From: Bacillus sp. 1NLA3E
GTDB lineage: Bacteria > Bacillota > Bacilli > Bacillales > Cytobacillaceae
DNA: 64,000 bases
Direction of reading: 5' to 3'
NCBI RefSeq assembly: GCF_000242895.2
Contig: NC_021171.1
Span: 3,134,001 to 3,198,000 of the forward strand
The notes below the pieces were generated by a model, which saw nothing but the letters and a program-made list of their open reading frames with translations, was not told the origin of the DNA and did no database searches. Below are positions 9,824 to 18,461 of the stretch, one piece after another. Position 1 is the first letter of the stretch; every line of letters begins with the position of its first letter. Position numbers and translations under genes: made by a program.

Positions 9824-9843
9824 TGAACCGGTTAGTTTTTATA

Positions 9844-10269
9844 TTAATGTTCAGACTCGGTTTGTTTTTGGATTGTTTGCAGATCTTCGGAACGTTTTTC
9901 GTCTTCTTCAAAAAATTGTACTAAATCACCGATCCGTTCAATTGCATCCCAACTAAGATGATGTTCAATTCCTTCAACATCATGATAAATATTTTCTTCT
10001 TTAACGCCAATGCTTCTTAAAAATTGCTCAAGCAACACATGACGATATAAAAGGCGTTTCCCGGTCTTTTTCCCTTTATTGGTCAATACTAAACCTCTAT
10101 ATTTTTCATACACTAAATAGTCATCTTTATCAAGCTTCTGTACCATTTTTGTTACTGATGAGGGGTGGACAGAAAGCGCTTCCGCGATATCAGAAACACG
10201 TGCGTAGCCTTTCTCTTCGATGAGTTTATAGATTTGTTCAATATAATCTTCCATACTTGGTGTCGGCAT
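9844..10269 (-). CDS. mntR: Manganese-responsive repressor MntR
   Basis: DtxR-family metal-dependent repressor of Mn uptake genes. 141 aa: winged helix (res 1-70) plus dimerisation/metal domain. All known Mn ligands are present when numbered from [15 protein letters not shown]8, E11, H77, E99, E102 and H103. This is the Mn-selective pattern of B. subtilis MntR. The ATG at 10269 has GGGAGGG before it; an upstream in-frame ATG adds five residues absent from the family. Monocistronic, downstream of and parallel to topB. Confidence 0.95.
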   Translation of the reverse strand: MPTPSMEDYIEQIYKLIEEKGYARVSDIAEALSVHPSSVTKMVQKLDKDDYLVYEKYRGLVLTNKGKKTGKRLLYRHVLLEQFLRSIGVKEENIYHDVEGIEHHLSWDAIERIGDLVQFFEEDEKRSEDLQTIQKQTESEH

Positions 10270-10346
10270 CCGATACCCTCCCATAATTACTAATCAATGA
10301 AAAGTTTACTATAAGTGGCAAAGACTGACAAGGCAATTTGAATGAA

Positions 10347-12518
10347 TTACTCCCCTTGGTTCACCAATTGCCCTTCTAAAATAAATTTCAACTTTTGCTC
10401 TTTTTCATCCCAGGAAAGCTTGGCGTTAAATGTGTTATCTTTCCCAGAAAACTCTTCAATTACATCTGTGATTCCATCTTTAAGTAGCTTTTTAATATTT
10501 TGCTGTGTAATTGATTTTCCTAGCATTTTTTTAGAAATAGTAAAATTGCATTTTGTTTTGCTGTAATTAGAACAACCATAAAATGTCCCTTTATCCACGA
10601 TAAATCCATCACATCTTTTGCAGGGGCCAAGCTTGACTAGCTTCTTTTGGGTCGCTTGTCGAGGAACAAAACCTTCTTGGTCACCCTCTGAAAACTGCCA
10701 TTCCGTTGCTTCATTTGCTGTTGCACTAATCAAATGTGCTACCATCTTGTTGGTTTGTTCCATAAACTGTTTTGGTGATGCTGTCCCTTGGGAAATTTCT
10801 TTAAGCCGTTGTTCCCATTTTGCAGTCATTTCTGGAGAAGCAAGGATTTGCGTGCCAATCGCCGCAATAAGTATCTTCGCCTTAGCATTAGCATAGACAA
10901 GGTTTTTTTTCACATCTATATAATTTCGATCCTTTAGCATCGTGATAATACCAGCACGTGTAGCTTCTGTCCCTAAACCCTCTGTTTTCATCAATACCTT
11001 TTCTAATTCTTTATCCTCGATATGTTTTCCAGCCGTTTTCATTAAAGTAATCAACTGACCTTCAGTATAGCGCTTAGGTGGTTGAGTGGAACTTTCCTTT
11101 ACATCCACTTTTTTCACTTGCCCTTGTTCACCTAACAATAAATGTGGTAGCTCTGGCTCACCATCTTTTTCCTTCTGTGGTAGTACTTTACGCCAACCTT
11201 CTTCAAGCTCGACCTTCCCTTTTGAAACAAACTCAGCCCGACCATCCACAAGGGTTGTAACAGTGGTATACTCGCTTACTGATTTCCCATAGTGAGCAGC
11301 AATCAGGCTTCTGACAATCATATCGTATAGCAGCTTTTCATCGGGAGATAGCTTTCCAATATTCGGAACTTGCTCTGTTGGGATTAGAGCATAGTGATCC
11401 GTTACCTTTTTGTCATTTACATAACGTTTATTCGAAACAATGGACTCAAAAGGCAGTGGAAATAAACTTTGATACTCTGATAACCCGGCGATTTTTTTCA
11501 AGGTTTCCGGAAACGTCTCTGCCTCGCCTTTTGTCACATGTCTGGAATCACTTCGGGGATATGAGACAATACCCTTTTGGTACAACTTTTGCAGGACATC
11601 CAACGTTTTTTTGGGAGGAAATTTGAATTTACGGTTAGCATCTGCTTGAAGAGCGGATAAATTGTATAACAGCGGGGGCATGTATTCTTTTTTCTCAGCT
11701 TTTACTTCAGCAATTTCAGCCGGTTTCTGCTGGCAAAAAGCGGCAATTTTCTCGGCCATCTCTTTCGTCTTTATCCTTGTTTCTCCATCCTTTTCCCATT
11801 TACCAGTATATTTTTTCTCCGCTATTTTAAAATGAGCCTGGACTTCCCAAAAAGGCTCAGAAACAAAATTTTCAATTTCATGTTCTCTTTTTACAATTAA
11901 AGCAAGGGTAGGTGTTTGAACTCTTCCAACTGAAAACACATCGGAAAACCCTCGTTTTTGTAAAAGTAAACTATATAATCTCGATGCATTCATGCCCACA
12001 ACCCAATCGGCACATGCCCTTGTATAGGCTTCAAAGTATAGATTACGGGTATCAGACTCGGCGAGAAGTGATTGAAATCCTTCCTTAATTGATTTTGGTG
12101 TTAACGAAGAAATCCAAAGTCTTTGCATCGGTTTTTTGCATTTTGTAAGCCGAAGGATATTACGAACGATCAGTTCTCCCTCGCGCCCGGCATCTCCTGC
12201 GTGAATGATCCCAGTGATTCTAGGATCCGTAATCAGCCTCTTAATAATCGCAAATTGCTTTGCCTTGTCCCTTGTCACTTCATACTGAAACTGACTTGGA
12301 ATCATCGGCAAAGTGTTTAAGGACCATTTTTTCCAACCACTATCATATTTCTCTGGTGAAATAAGCTGGCACACATGTCCAACCGCCCAGGTGACAAATG
12401 CTCCATTGGGGAAAATATCATTAGGCAATATTTCAACGAAACCCTGCTGCTTTTTCATTTTAAAAACAGAAGCCAATGTCAGTCCTTGATCAGGCTTTTC
12501 GGCGATTATGAGTTTCAT
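10347..12518 (-). CDS. topB: DNA topoisomerase III
   Basis: Type IA topoisomerase that decatenates and relaxes negatively supercoiled DNA. 723 aa. Toprim begins at MKLIIAEKPDQGLTLASV with the DxGREGE-type acidic motif GDAGREGELI (~res 105); active-site Tyr in GIVSYPRSDSRH (~310); a four-Cys zinc-finger-like C-terminus (CKRCDGF...CSNYSKTKC, ~610-640). Length and layout match B. subtilis TopB. The ATG at 12518 follows GAGGAGTACCAGG; the upstream ATG overlaps that site. Gap to mntR contains no terminator of note. Confidence 0.95.
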   Translation of the reverse strand: MKLIIAEKPDQGLTLASVFKMKKQQGFVEILPNDIFPNGAFVTWAVGHVCQLISPEKYDSGWKKWSLNTLPMIPSQFQYEVTRDKAKQFAIIKRLITDPRITGIIHAGDAGREGELIVRNILRLTKCKKPMQRLWISSLTPKSIKEGFQSLLAESDTRNLYFEAYTRACADWVVGMNASRLYSLLLQKRGFSDVFSVGRVQTPTLALIVKREHEIENFVSEPFWEVQAHFKIAEKKYTGKWEKDGETRIKTKEMAEKIAAFCQQKPAEIAEVKAEKKEYMPPLLYNLSALQADANRKFKFPPKKTLDVLQKLYQKGIVSYPRSDSRHVTKGEAETFPETLKKIAGLSEYQSLFPLPFESIVSNKRYVNDKKVTDHYALIPTEQVPNIGKLSPDEKLLYDMIVRSLIAAHYGKSVSEYTTVTTLVDGRAEFVSKGKVELEEGWRKVLPQKEKDGEPELPHLLLGEQGQVKKVDVKESSTQPPKRYTEGQLITLMKTAGKHIEDKELEKVLMKTEGLGTEATRAGIITMLKDRNYIDVKKNLVYANAKAKILIAAIGTQILASPEMTAKWEQRLKEISQGTASPKQFMEQTNKMVAHLISATANEATEWQFSEGDQEGFVPRQATQKKLVKLGPCKRCDGFIVDKGTFYGCSNYSKTKCNFTISKKMLGKSITQQNIKKLLKDGITDVIEEFSGKDNTFNAKLSWDEKEQKLKFILEGQLVNQGE

Positions 12519-12615
12519 CCTGGTACTCCTCATTTTTTAGATTGATAATTTTATTGTAAGGATAAATTCTTATACAAGCAAAAGAAATTTAATTATGAAT
12601 AAACTGATAAAGGTT

Positions 12616-12666
12616 GAAAAAATCCCCAATTAGGTGCATTTGGTCATCATTTTGGGGATTTTTTAA
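12616..12666 (-). terminator. Terminator of the feo operon
   Basis: AATCCCCAA ... TTGGGGATT stem with a long loop and T/A runs on both sides, just beyond the feoB permease stop. Confidence 0.75.
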
Positions 12667-12702
12667 ATAATAGAACTTTTAATGCACATTATGTTTTAGA
12701 CC

Positions 12703-14106
12703 CTACACCCAACCAAGTAGCCTTACCGTTTGGGCGATCACAAAAGTAATCAAGATGGCAATCACAGTTGGGATTAAGAAGGACATGAACGTCCATTTTT
12801 TACTTTTGGTTTCTTTATAAATATTGACCAAAGTAGTTCCGCATGGAAAATGGAGCAACGAAAATAGCATTGTATTTAATGCAGTAAGCCAAGTCCAGCC
12901 ATGCTCCAGGAATACTAATTTTAAATCTTTTATTTCATCCACTTCAATTAGTGCCCCAGTAGATAAGTACCCCATTAACAGAATTGGCAAAACAATTTCG
13001 TTGGCTGGTAATCCTATCAAAAAGGCCATTAAGATAAATCCATCGAGTCCCAAGGATTGCCCAAAAGGATCCAAAAAGTGAACAATGTATAATAGTAAGC
13101 TTTGGCCACTCACATCAACATTGGCTAATATCCATGTTAATAGCCCAGCTGGAGCCGCCACTTTTACAGCACGGATTAAAACTGAAAGCGAACGATTTAG
13201 AGAGGATCTAACTACTGTATCAAAAAATTTAGGTTTCCTATACGGAGGGAGTTCCAATGTATAGTGGGTTGGCACTCCTTTTAATGCTGTTTTGGACAAA
13301 GCCCAAGAGACAACGAAGGTGATAATGATGCCAAACATAACAATTCCTACAATCACTGATGTCGTAACGAGCGATTTCATCCCTCCAGTAAAACCGGTTG
13401 CCATAAATAAAGAAGACAAGACTATTAACGTCCCCCACCGTCCATTACATGGAACAAAGTTATTCGTTAAAATTGCTAACATTCGTTCTCGTGGTGATTC
13501 GATTATTCGTGTTGACATGACTGCAGCCGCATTGCATCCAAAGCCCATCGCCATTGTTAATGATTGCTTTCCATGCGCTCCAACTGATTTGAATAATCGA
13601 TCCATATTGAAGGCAACACGGGGAAGATAACCGTAATTTTCAAGCAGTGCAAATGCTGGAAAAAAAATCGCCATTGGAGGGAGCATGACACTGATTACCC
13701 AAGTAGTTCCGCGATATAATCCCAAAACGAGAAGGCCATGAACCCATTCTGGGGTCCCGATTGCCATAAAAAAATGGGTAATAAAGCCCTCAACCCATCC
13801 AAAAAACTGGGCTAAGAGTGCGGAAGGTATATTTGCACCAGCAATCGTCAAATAAAATAGTACCCCTAACATGGTTAACATGATTGGAAAACCCCAAATG
13901 GAAGATGTAAAAATGGAGTCTAACCTCTCAGTTCGATTATCGCTTTTACTGCCATTATAGGATACAATCTCGTTTGTCAGTTGTTTACTCCTTTTATAAA
14001 TCCGCTCAACCATTTTGTCTCTCATATTATAGGTAGAAAGGATATCTGCCTGGTGAATTAACTTTGATAGCCTTTCCTCCAAATCATCCATACTTTGAAG
14101 ATTCAT
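12703..14106 (-). CDS. feoB: FeoB permease half (Gate/nucleoside-recognition domains)
   Basis: 467-aa membrane half of a ferrous iron transporter. Residues 1-70 are a cytosolic coiled stretch, then ~9-10 membrane segments with two Gate-type repeats; conserved Cys motifs GFGCNAAAVMSTR, NNFVPCNGRWG and HFPCGTTLV lie in the predicted pore. A normal FeoB is one ~660-aa chain; here its G-protein half is a separate gene. This ORF has its own strong AGGGGGAG site 8 bases before the ATG and overlaps the upstream ORF by 23 bases in another frame, so it is a coupled separate gene rather than an obvious frameshift. Such splits are known in Bacillaceae. Confidence 0.88.
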   Translation of the reverse strand: MNLQSMDDLEERLSKLIHQADILSTYNMRDKMVERIYKRSKQLTNEIVSYNGSKSDNRTERLDSIFTSSIWGFPIMLTMLGVLFYLTIAGANIPSALLAQFFGWVEGFITHFFMAIGTPEWVHGLLVLGLYRGTTWVISVMLPPMAIFFPAFALLENYGYLPRVAFNMDRLFKSVGAHGKQSLTMAMGFGCNAAAVMSTRIIESPRERMLAILTNNFVPCNGRWGTLIVLSSLFMATGFTGGMKSLVTTSVIVGIVMFGIIITFVVSWALSKTALKGVPTHYTLELPPYRKPKFFDTVVRSSLNRSLSVLIRAVKVAAPAGLLTWILANVDVSGQSLLLYIVHFLDPFGQSLGLDGFILMAFLIGLPANEIVLPILLMGYLSTGALIEVDEIKDLKLVFLEHGWTWLTALNTMLFSLLHFPCGTTLVNIYKETKSKKWTFMSFLIPTVIAILITFVIAQTVRLLGWV

Positions 14107-14803
14107 TTCTTATTCTCCCCCTCTCCGCAACCAAACGGTTTTTGACCTCTACCATCAGCTTTACATCACCATCAAGAAGTCGAAGTGCAATCCATCTAGC
14201 CGGTACCTCTTCAGCAAAAACTTCTATTATTTCCTGTTCCAATTTTGAAATTTTCTGTTCAGTCTCTTCGTCGTATCTCAATATAGGCGGATTACACGTA
14301 ATCGCTCCCGAAACCAATCTATCGATGGTATCAAGAAGCTTAGCAATCCCAAGTTTATTTCGTGCAGAAACTTTTATTACAGGGACACCTAATCTTCGCA
14401 TAAGCAGCTGCTCATTAATGTTAATTCCCCGTTTTTCTGCTTCATCGATTATATTAATGCAAATAATCACCTTATCTGTTATTTCTAAAACCTGTAATAC
14501 AAGATTTAAATTTCGCTCGATTGCTGTTGCATCTACTACAACAAGGGTAATATCTGGTTTCTCAAACACTAGATAATTCCGTGCGACCTCTTCATCCATT
14601 GAATTAGAAAATAATGAATAGGTCCCAGGTAAGTCTATTAAGCTGTATTGAATATTTTTATGAAAAAAGATTCCTTCTTTCATATCGACTGTTTTCCCAG
14701 CCCAATTCCCTGTATGCTGTTTTAAACCGGTGAGCAAATTAAACAATGAGCTTTTTCCTGTATTAGGATTTCCAGCAAGAGCAATATGGTAGTTACTCTG
14801 CAT
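14084..14803 (-). CDS. feoB: FeoB small GTPase half
   Basis: 239-aa soluble G-protein domain of the Fe(II) transporter. G1 GNPNTGKSSLFN (res 11-22), G3 DLPGTYS (~58), G4 NIIDEAEKRG (~118), followed by the helical guanine-dissociation-inhibitor-like region (res ~165-239). No membrane segment. Ends in TGA inside the start region of the permease ORF and begins within the last codons of feoA (11-base overlap), so feoA, the GTPase and the permease are translationally coupled in one operon. Confidence 0.9.
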   Translation of the reverse strand: MQSNYHIALAGNPNTGKSSLFNLLTGLKQHTGNWAGKTVDMKEGIFFHKNIQYSLIDLPGTYSLFSNSMDEEVARNYLVFEKPDITLVVVDATAIERNLNLVLQVLEITDKVIICINIIDEAEKRGININEQLLMRRLGVPVIKVSARNKLGIAKLLDTIDRLVSGAITCNPPILRYDEETEQKISKLEQEIIEVFAEEVPARWIALRLLDGDVKLMVEVKNRLVAERGRIRNESSKYG

Positions 14804-15047
14804 GTTGAACCAACTCCCCGTGAATTTTTTGACTTTCTTCCTTCCTTAAGGCAATTGTCGTATTACTTACTCTAAATGCAGTGGGATCACCCAGTGGACT
14901 TTTTCTTTGTACTTCCACCACTGAGCCAGGAACAAACCCTAAGTCCAATAATCTTCTCCGCATGACACCCTGAATGGTTAGATGATCAATTTTTATTAGA
15001 TCCCCCTTGCATCCCTCAAATAAAGTTAGCTTGTTCCCTATATCCAC
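14793..15047 (-). CDS. feoA: Ferrous iron transport accessory protein FeoA
   Basis: 84 aa, SH3-like beta-barrel. Conserved GVMRRRLLDLGFVPGSVVEV followed by PLGDPTAFRV and ending IALRKEES is the standard FeoA core. It is thought to bind the cytosolic part of FeoB. The ATG at 15047 lies after a purine-rich GGGGGAAAT. First gene of feoA-feoB(G)-feoB(M); a Fur-like palindrome 55 bases upstream suggests iron repression. No feoC is visible. Confidence 0.92.
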   Translation of the reverse strand: MDIGNKLTLFEGCKGDLIKIDHLTIQGVMRRRLLDLGFVPGSVVEVQRKSPLGDPTAFRVSNTTIALRKEESQKIHGELVQHAE

Positions 15048-15101
15048 TTTTATTTCCCCCGGTCTATATTTTTTACCTTACGCAACTTTTGAATTATATT
15101 A

Positions 15102-15116
15102 TGATATATATTCTCA
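15102..15116 (-). promoter_or_regulatory. Candidate Fur box of the feo operon
   Basis: Minus strand TGAGAATATATATCA matches about 12 of 15 positions of the Fur consensus TGATAATnATTATCA and lies 55-70 bases before the feoA start. Weaker than the box at 30569. Confidence 0.45.
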
Positions 15117-15149
15117 AATCGTTAACAATTTTCTCCTTAATAAATAAAA

Positions 15150-15172
15150 AAATCGGCAATCTGCCGATTTTA
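15150..15172 (-). terminator. Terminator abutting the 15170 gene
   Basis: AAATCGGCA / TGCCGATTT with a 3-base loop, followed by seven T on the minus strand; the stop codon touches the stem. Confidence 0.75.
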
Positions 15173-15481
15173 GTTAAATAATATTATTTGTTGACCTGGA
15201 TCAACTCTTCGTATTGAATGTTCCTTTTGTACAAACCAGTTTTCCTTAGGAACTACTGTTGAAATAATAAGGATCAGTGAGGGAATTTTCTCAACCCTAC
15301 AAACAATCATTCCTATTTTTTCATTCATGATGATAAATGAGTCTCCATGGGGGAATCTTGTAAGTTTGCCGCCAAGTTTTAGTAATGAATCAACGATTGC
15401 CTCACGTTCTTCCTTTTCAACCGAAAGATGGGGAGAAAAGCGAAAAATCCATTCCTCGGCTTCAATCGTTATTCGGAACAT
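15170..15481 (-). CDS. Small conserved hypothetical protein
   Basis: 103 aa, soluble, not recognised. Begins MFRITIEAEEWIFRFSPHLS, has a charged helical stretch (VEKEEREAIVDSLLKLGGK) and then alternating hydrophobic strands ending in DPGQQIILFN. GGGGTGAG precedes the ATG at good spacing, and the stop runs directly into an intrinsic terminator, so it is expressed as a single-gene unit. Divergently placed relative to cspD. No function can be proposed. Confidence 0.7.
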   Translation of the reverse strand: MFRITIEAEEWIFRFSPHLSVEKEEREAIVDSLLKLGGKLTRFPHGDSFIIMNEKIGMIVCRVEKIPSLILIISTVVPKENWFVQKEHSIRRVDPGQQIILFN

Positions 15482-15548
15482 TTACTCACCCCAGTTTAGA
15501 TCAAAATTTCTTTTATACTTATACATATGAGAAAAGCATCTGATTATG

Positions 15549-15582
15549 AAAAAACAACCGTAAAAGTGGCTGTTTTTTTGGT
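15549..15582. terminator. Orphan terminator-like hairpin
   Basis: AACAACC / GGCTGTT imperfect stem followed by seven T on the plus strand, in the 340-base gap between the 15170 gene and cspD. No plus-strand gene precedes it. The remainder of the gap is AT-rich and probably holds the cspD promoter and 5' UTR. Confidence 0.35.
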
Positions 15583-15825
15583 TAGAACAAATAAAGATAA
15601 TTGGGCATTTACGAGTTTATGGAATTTTGCGAATATTAACTTATTCCCTTTGTTAAAGCGGTTTCATCCCTTGACTGATACGCTTTGTTCCTGTATATTT
15701 AAATCATCATTTAGCAGAATATATTTCCGGTTTTGTTAAAATATATCCTAAAATATTTTCTGTTACATGAAAATATATTACTTTGACACAGGGGTGTCTT
15801 TAAAGCCTTAGGAGGAAATGGAATT

Positions 15826-16026
15826 ATGCAAAACGGTAAGGTAAAATGGTTCAATAACGAAAAAGGATTTGGTTTTATTGAAATTGAAGGTGGAGACGAT
15901 GTATTCGTACATTTTTCTGCTATCCAAGGTGAAGGTTATAAAGCGTTAGAAGAAGGTCAAGAGGTTTCTTTTGAAATCGTCGAAGGTAACCGTGGACCAC
16001 AAGCAGCAAATGTTGTAAAATTATAA
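15826..16026 (+). CDS. cspD: Cold shock protein CspD
   Basis: 66-aa single cold-shock domain, an RNA chaperone. RNP1 [10 protein letters not shown] and RNP2 DVFVHFSAI are intact. N-terminus [19 protein letters not shown] and C-terminus [13 protein letters not shown] match B. subtilis CspD closely, and the neighbouring YpeQ/YpeP genes match the same locus. TTAGGAGGAAA lies 6 bases before the ATG. Followed by a strong hairpin shared with convergent ypeQ. Confidence 0.95.
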   Translation: MQNGKVKWFNNEKGFGFIEIEGGDDVFVHFSAIQGEGYKALEEGQEVSFEIVEGNRGPQAANVVKL

Positions 16027-16049
16027 TTTCCGCTCTCATAAATAGATTA

Positions 16050-16084
16050 CAGCAGGCTGGCATTTTGCCAGCCTGTTATTTTTT
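16050..16084. terminator. Bidirectional terminator cspD/ypeQ
   Basis: CAGGCTGGC / GCCAGCCTG stem with a TTTT-rich loop and T-run on the plus strand; the last ypeQ codons lie in it. Confidence 0.85.
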
Positions 16085-16273
16085 TAGCCTGTTTCCATAG
16101 CTTCTTAGCTTTTCTCCTACAGTGCATTCCGAGATACAAAATCGGTGAGCACCTCGTCTACCTTTTTCCTTTTTGAAATGTTGATTTAGGAAGCAACCAT
16201 TACAATAATGATTCATTAGCTGTTCAACCTCTTCTAATAACTCTTTTCGAGTCAAAGAATTCCCGCCTTTCAT
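16076..16273 (-). CDS. ypeQ: Zinc-finger domain protein YpeQ
   Basis: 65 aa. A C-x2-C pair (YCNGCFLNQHF) and a C-x3-C pair (RFCISECTVG) flank a basic KKEKGRRGAH segment, giving a four-Cys zinc-binding site; the C-terminus is basic. Likely nucleic-acid or protein binding, function unknown. The ATG at 16273 has a weak AGGCAG site; a TTG five codons later behind GGCGGG is an alternative start. It begins 6 bases after ypeP stops, so the two are co-transcribed, as in B. subtilis. Confidence 0.8.
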   Translation of the reverse strand: MKGGNSLTRKELLEEVEQLMNHYCNGCFLNQHFKKEKGRRGAHRFCISECTVGEKLRSYGNRLKK

Positions 16274-16279
16274 TTCTGC

Positions 16280-16936
16280 CTATAAAATTTGCATTTTACT
16301 TTGAACCATTTTTCCTTCTAAAGCTTGTGTTGCTAGCTTATCTGCTTCTTTGTTTTCATTTCTTGGGATTGGGAAGTATTTTGGCTTAATAGCCAAGGAT
16401 TTCATTTTTTTTTCGATTCGATCAAGCCAGCGATTTAGTTCCTCTTCAAAGCAAGGCCATTCACCATCAAGCTGCTTTAAAACAACTTGTGAATCCCCTC
16501 TAAACTCACATGGTAAATGGTGAACGCCCATTTCTTCAAGAAGATTTAATGCAAAGTAAAAGGCCGCATATTCTGCTTCATTATTAGTTTCCATTTCGTC
16601 AAACTTTTCATTCGCTCTAATTCGATATTTCTTCTTACCTTGTTGAAAATAGATAACAACACCCAACCCAGCCTGATTTGTTTCCTTTTGAAAACCTCCA
16701 TCAAAATAGACCGTAATTTCGTTAGCCTCTTCCTCAATTTCAGTGAGTAGTTTTTTCAATTGTTTAAGATTCCAATCTGCACCCATCTCATCATAAAAAG
16801 TAAAATCCGCCGCTTTTCCCGTCTTTTCTAGGTCTTCAGCAATTTTAAGAGCAACCTCTCCCGTTACTAAACCAGACTCGAATAGCACAGGTTCCATTCC
16901 TTTTACTTTATATTTCCATTCCATTTTATATTTCAT
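16280..16936 (-). CDS. ypeP: RNase H-like protein YpeP (reverse-transcriptase-like)
   Basis: 218 aa. N-terminal ~75 residues are family-specific; residues ~76-210 form an RNase HI fold with the acidic set D (VYFDGGF), E (TNNEAEYAAF), D (FRGDSQVVLKQL) and D (NKEADKLA). All four catalytic acids are present, so nuclease activity on RNA/DNA hybrids is possible but unproven. AAAGGCTG precedes the ATG. Divergent from a second, shorter RNase H-like gene (ypdQ) 120 bases away, so two paralogues flank one intergenic region. Confidence 0.85.
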   Translation of the reverse strand: MKYKMEWKYKVKGMEPVLFESGLVTGEVALKIAEDLEKTGKAADFTFYDEMGADWNLKQLKKLLTEIEEEANEITVYFDGGFQKETNQAGLGVVIYFQQGKKKYRIRANEKFDEMETNNEAEYAAFYFALNLLEEMGVHHLPCEFRGDSQVVLKQLDGEWPCFEEELNRWLDRIEKKMKSLAIKPKYFPIPRNENKEADKLATQALEGKMVQSKMQIL

Positions 16937-17058
16937 GATATTCAGCCTTTCTTTTTCATAGTCAACGATTTCTTTGTTTTTACTGTTAATCTTTCTTATT
17001 TTACTTCAGATTGTGATACACTTACTTTTAGTTTACGCTTAAATGGAGGAATATTACC

Positions 17059-17445
17059 TTGATTGAAGTTTATATTGATGGAGCAAGCGCTGGAAATCCC
17101 GGTCCTAGCGGTGCAGGGATCTTTATTAAAGGCAATGGAGTACTTGAGAAATATTCAATTCCACTAGGAATCATGTCCAATCACGAAGCAGAATATCGCG
17201 CATTTATTGAAGGACTTAAAATTTGTATAGAAAAGGGTTATCAAATTGTTTCTTTCCGAACTGATTCAGAGCTAGTTAATCGGTCTGTCGAAAAAGAATT
17301 TGCGAAAAATAAACAGCACGCTCCTTTACTTGAAACGGCATTGGAATTAACAAGAGAGTTTGAATTATTTTTTATGAAATGGATTCCTTCCCGCCAGAAT
17401 AAACAAGCAGATGAATTAGCAAGGGCTGCCATTCGAAAAAATTAA
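17059..17445 (+). CDS. ypdQ: RNase HI-like protein YpdQ
   Basis: 128 aa, a minimal RNase HI domain. Acidic residues: D in VYIDGASAGNPGPSG, E in SNHEAEYRAF, D in SFRTDSELV and D in NKQADELARAA. Starts with TTG at 17059, 10 bases after TGGAGGA, so automated tools may miss the start. It lacks the basic protrusion of E. coli RnhA, as is usual in Bacillus YpdQ-type proteins. Divergent from ypeP; the transporter gene follows after 25 bases and may be in the same transcript. Confidence 0.88.
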   Translation: MIEVYIDGASAGNPGPSGAGIFIKGNGVLEKYSIPLGIMSNHEAEYRAFIEGLKICIEKGYQIVSFRTDSELVNRSVEKEFAKNKQHAPLLETALELTREFELFFMKWIPSRQNKQADELARAAIRKN

Positions 17446-17470
17446 ATTACTTATATATTGAGGTGTTTAC

Positions 17471-18394
17471 ATGAAAAAATCCCTATTTGCTGATATCAGT
17501 TTAATGCTTGTCGCGCTCGTATGGGGAGCGACATTTGTATTAGTTCAAAATGCTATCTCTTTTCTAAAACCATTTTCTTTTAATGGAATTCGTTTTTCGA
17601 TTGCAGCCGTCTTACTAGGAGGATGGTTATTGCTTTTTAAACGCGAGCAGTTGAAATTCTTTAATAGTAAATTATTCCTAGCTGGTTCCTTAATGGGGTT
17701 CTGGCTGTTTGTCGGTTATGCAACTCAAACAATGGGCTTAATGTATACAACCTCTTCAAATGCAGGATTTATTACTGGGTTAAGTGTTGTATTAGTACCA
17801 CTCTTATCTATTTTTTTACTAAAACAACTTCCAGGCTTAAATGCAGTTATTGGGGTTTTAGTTGCTACTGGAGGATTATATTTTTTAACCATGACCAACT
17901 CTACCCCTTTAAACATCGGTGATGGCTTAGTGTTTATTTGTGCAGTTAGCTTCGCCCTCCAAATTATTGTGACTGGAAAGTATAGCAGTTTCCATCCATC
18001 CCTATTATTAACGGTTATACAAATAACAACAGTCGCTGTTTTATCTAGTATATCTGCCTTTATATTTGAAGATTGGCACAAAGCTTTGGAACCCCATATT
18101 TTATTCAATAGTGATGTCATTTCTGCCTTACTCATCACATCAATTTTTGCCACAGCTTTGGCTTTTTTTGCACAAACAACCTTTCAAAAGTATACTACCT
18201 CTACAAGAGTCGCATTAATATTCTCCATGGAACCAGTATTTGCGGCGATAACGGCATACTTTTGGGGTGGAGAACGGCTTTCCAGCAGTGCCGTATTCGG
18301 CTGTTTGCTCATTTTTTTCGGAATGATCCTATCCGAAATACAATTTGGAAAAATCTTTTCTTTAAACAAACTAAAGAAAAAATCTGCTGCATAA
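17471..18394 (+). CDS. EamA-family (DMT) transporter
   Basis: 307-aa membrane protein with ten predicted helices arranged as two EamA repeats (WGATFVLVQNAISFLKPF near res 18; ALAFFAQTTFQKYTTSTRVA near 220). The family exports amino acids or related metabolites; the substrate here cannot be predicted. GAGGTG lies before the ATG. Basic C-terminal tail KLKKKSAA. Terminated by a good hairpin. Confidence 0.85.
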   Translation: MKKSLFADISLMLVALVWGATFVLVQNAISFLKPFSFNGIRFSIAAVLLGGWLLLFKREQLKFFNSKLFLAGSLMGFWLFVGYATQTMGLMYTTSSNAGFITGLSVVLVPLLSIFLLKQLPGLNAVIGVLVATGGLYFLTMTNSTPLNIGDGLVFICAVSFALQIIVTGKYSSFHPSLLLTVIQITTVAVLSSISAFIFEDWHKALEPHILFNSDVISALLITSIFATALAFFAQTTFQKYTTSTRVALIFSMEPVFAAITAYFWGGERLSSSAVFGCLLIFFGMILSEIQFGKIFSLNKLKKKSAA

Positions 18395-18418
18395 GTATTA
18401 ACTAATTCATAATGATAA

Positions 18419-18461
18419 AAAAGGCTGACCCGTTTAATAATATGGGTTAGCCTCATTTTTA
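18419..18461. terminator. Bidirectional terminator
   Basis: GGCTGACCC / GGGTTAGCC stem with a 12-base AT loop, A-run on the left and T-run on the right; shared by the DMT transporter and the convergent 18459 gene. Confidence 0.8.

Noticed and set aside
14084-14106. Programmed frameshift joining the two FeoB halves
   Set aside because: No slippery heptamer or downstream pseudoknot is apparent, and the permease has its own strong ribosome binding site, so separate translation is simpler.
15527-15739. 70-aa plus-strand frame upstream of cspD
   Set aside because: Contains a terminator-like hairpin, has no Shine-Dalgarno and shows no protein-like pattern.
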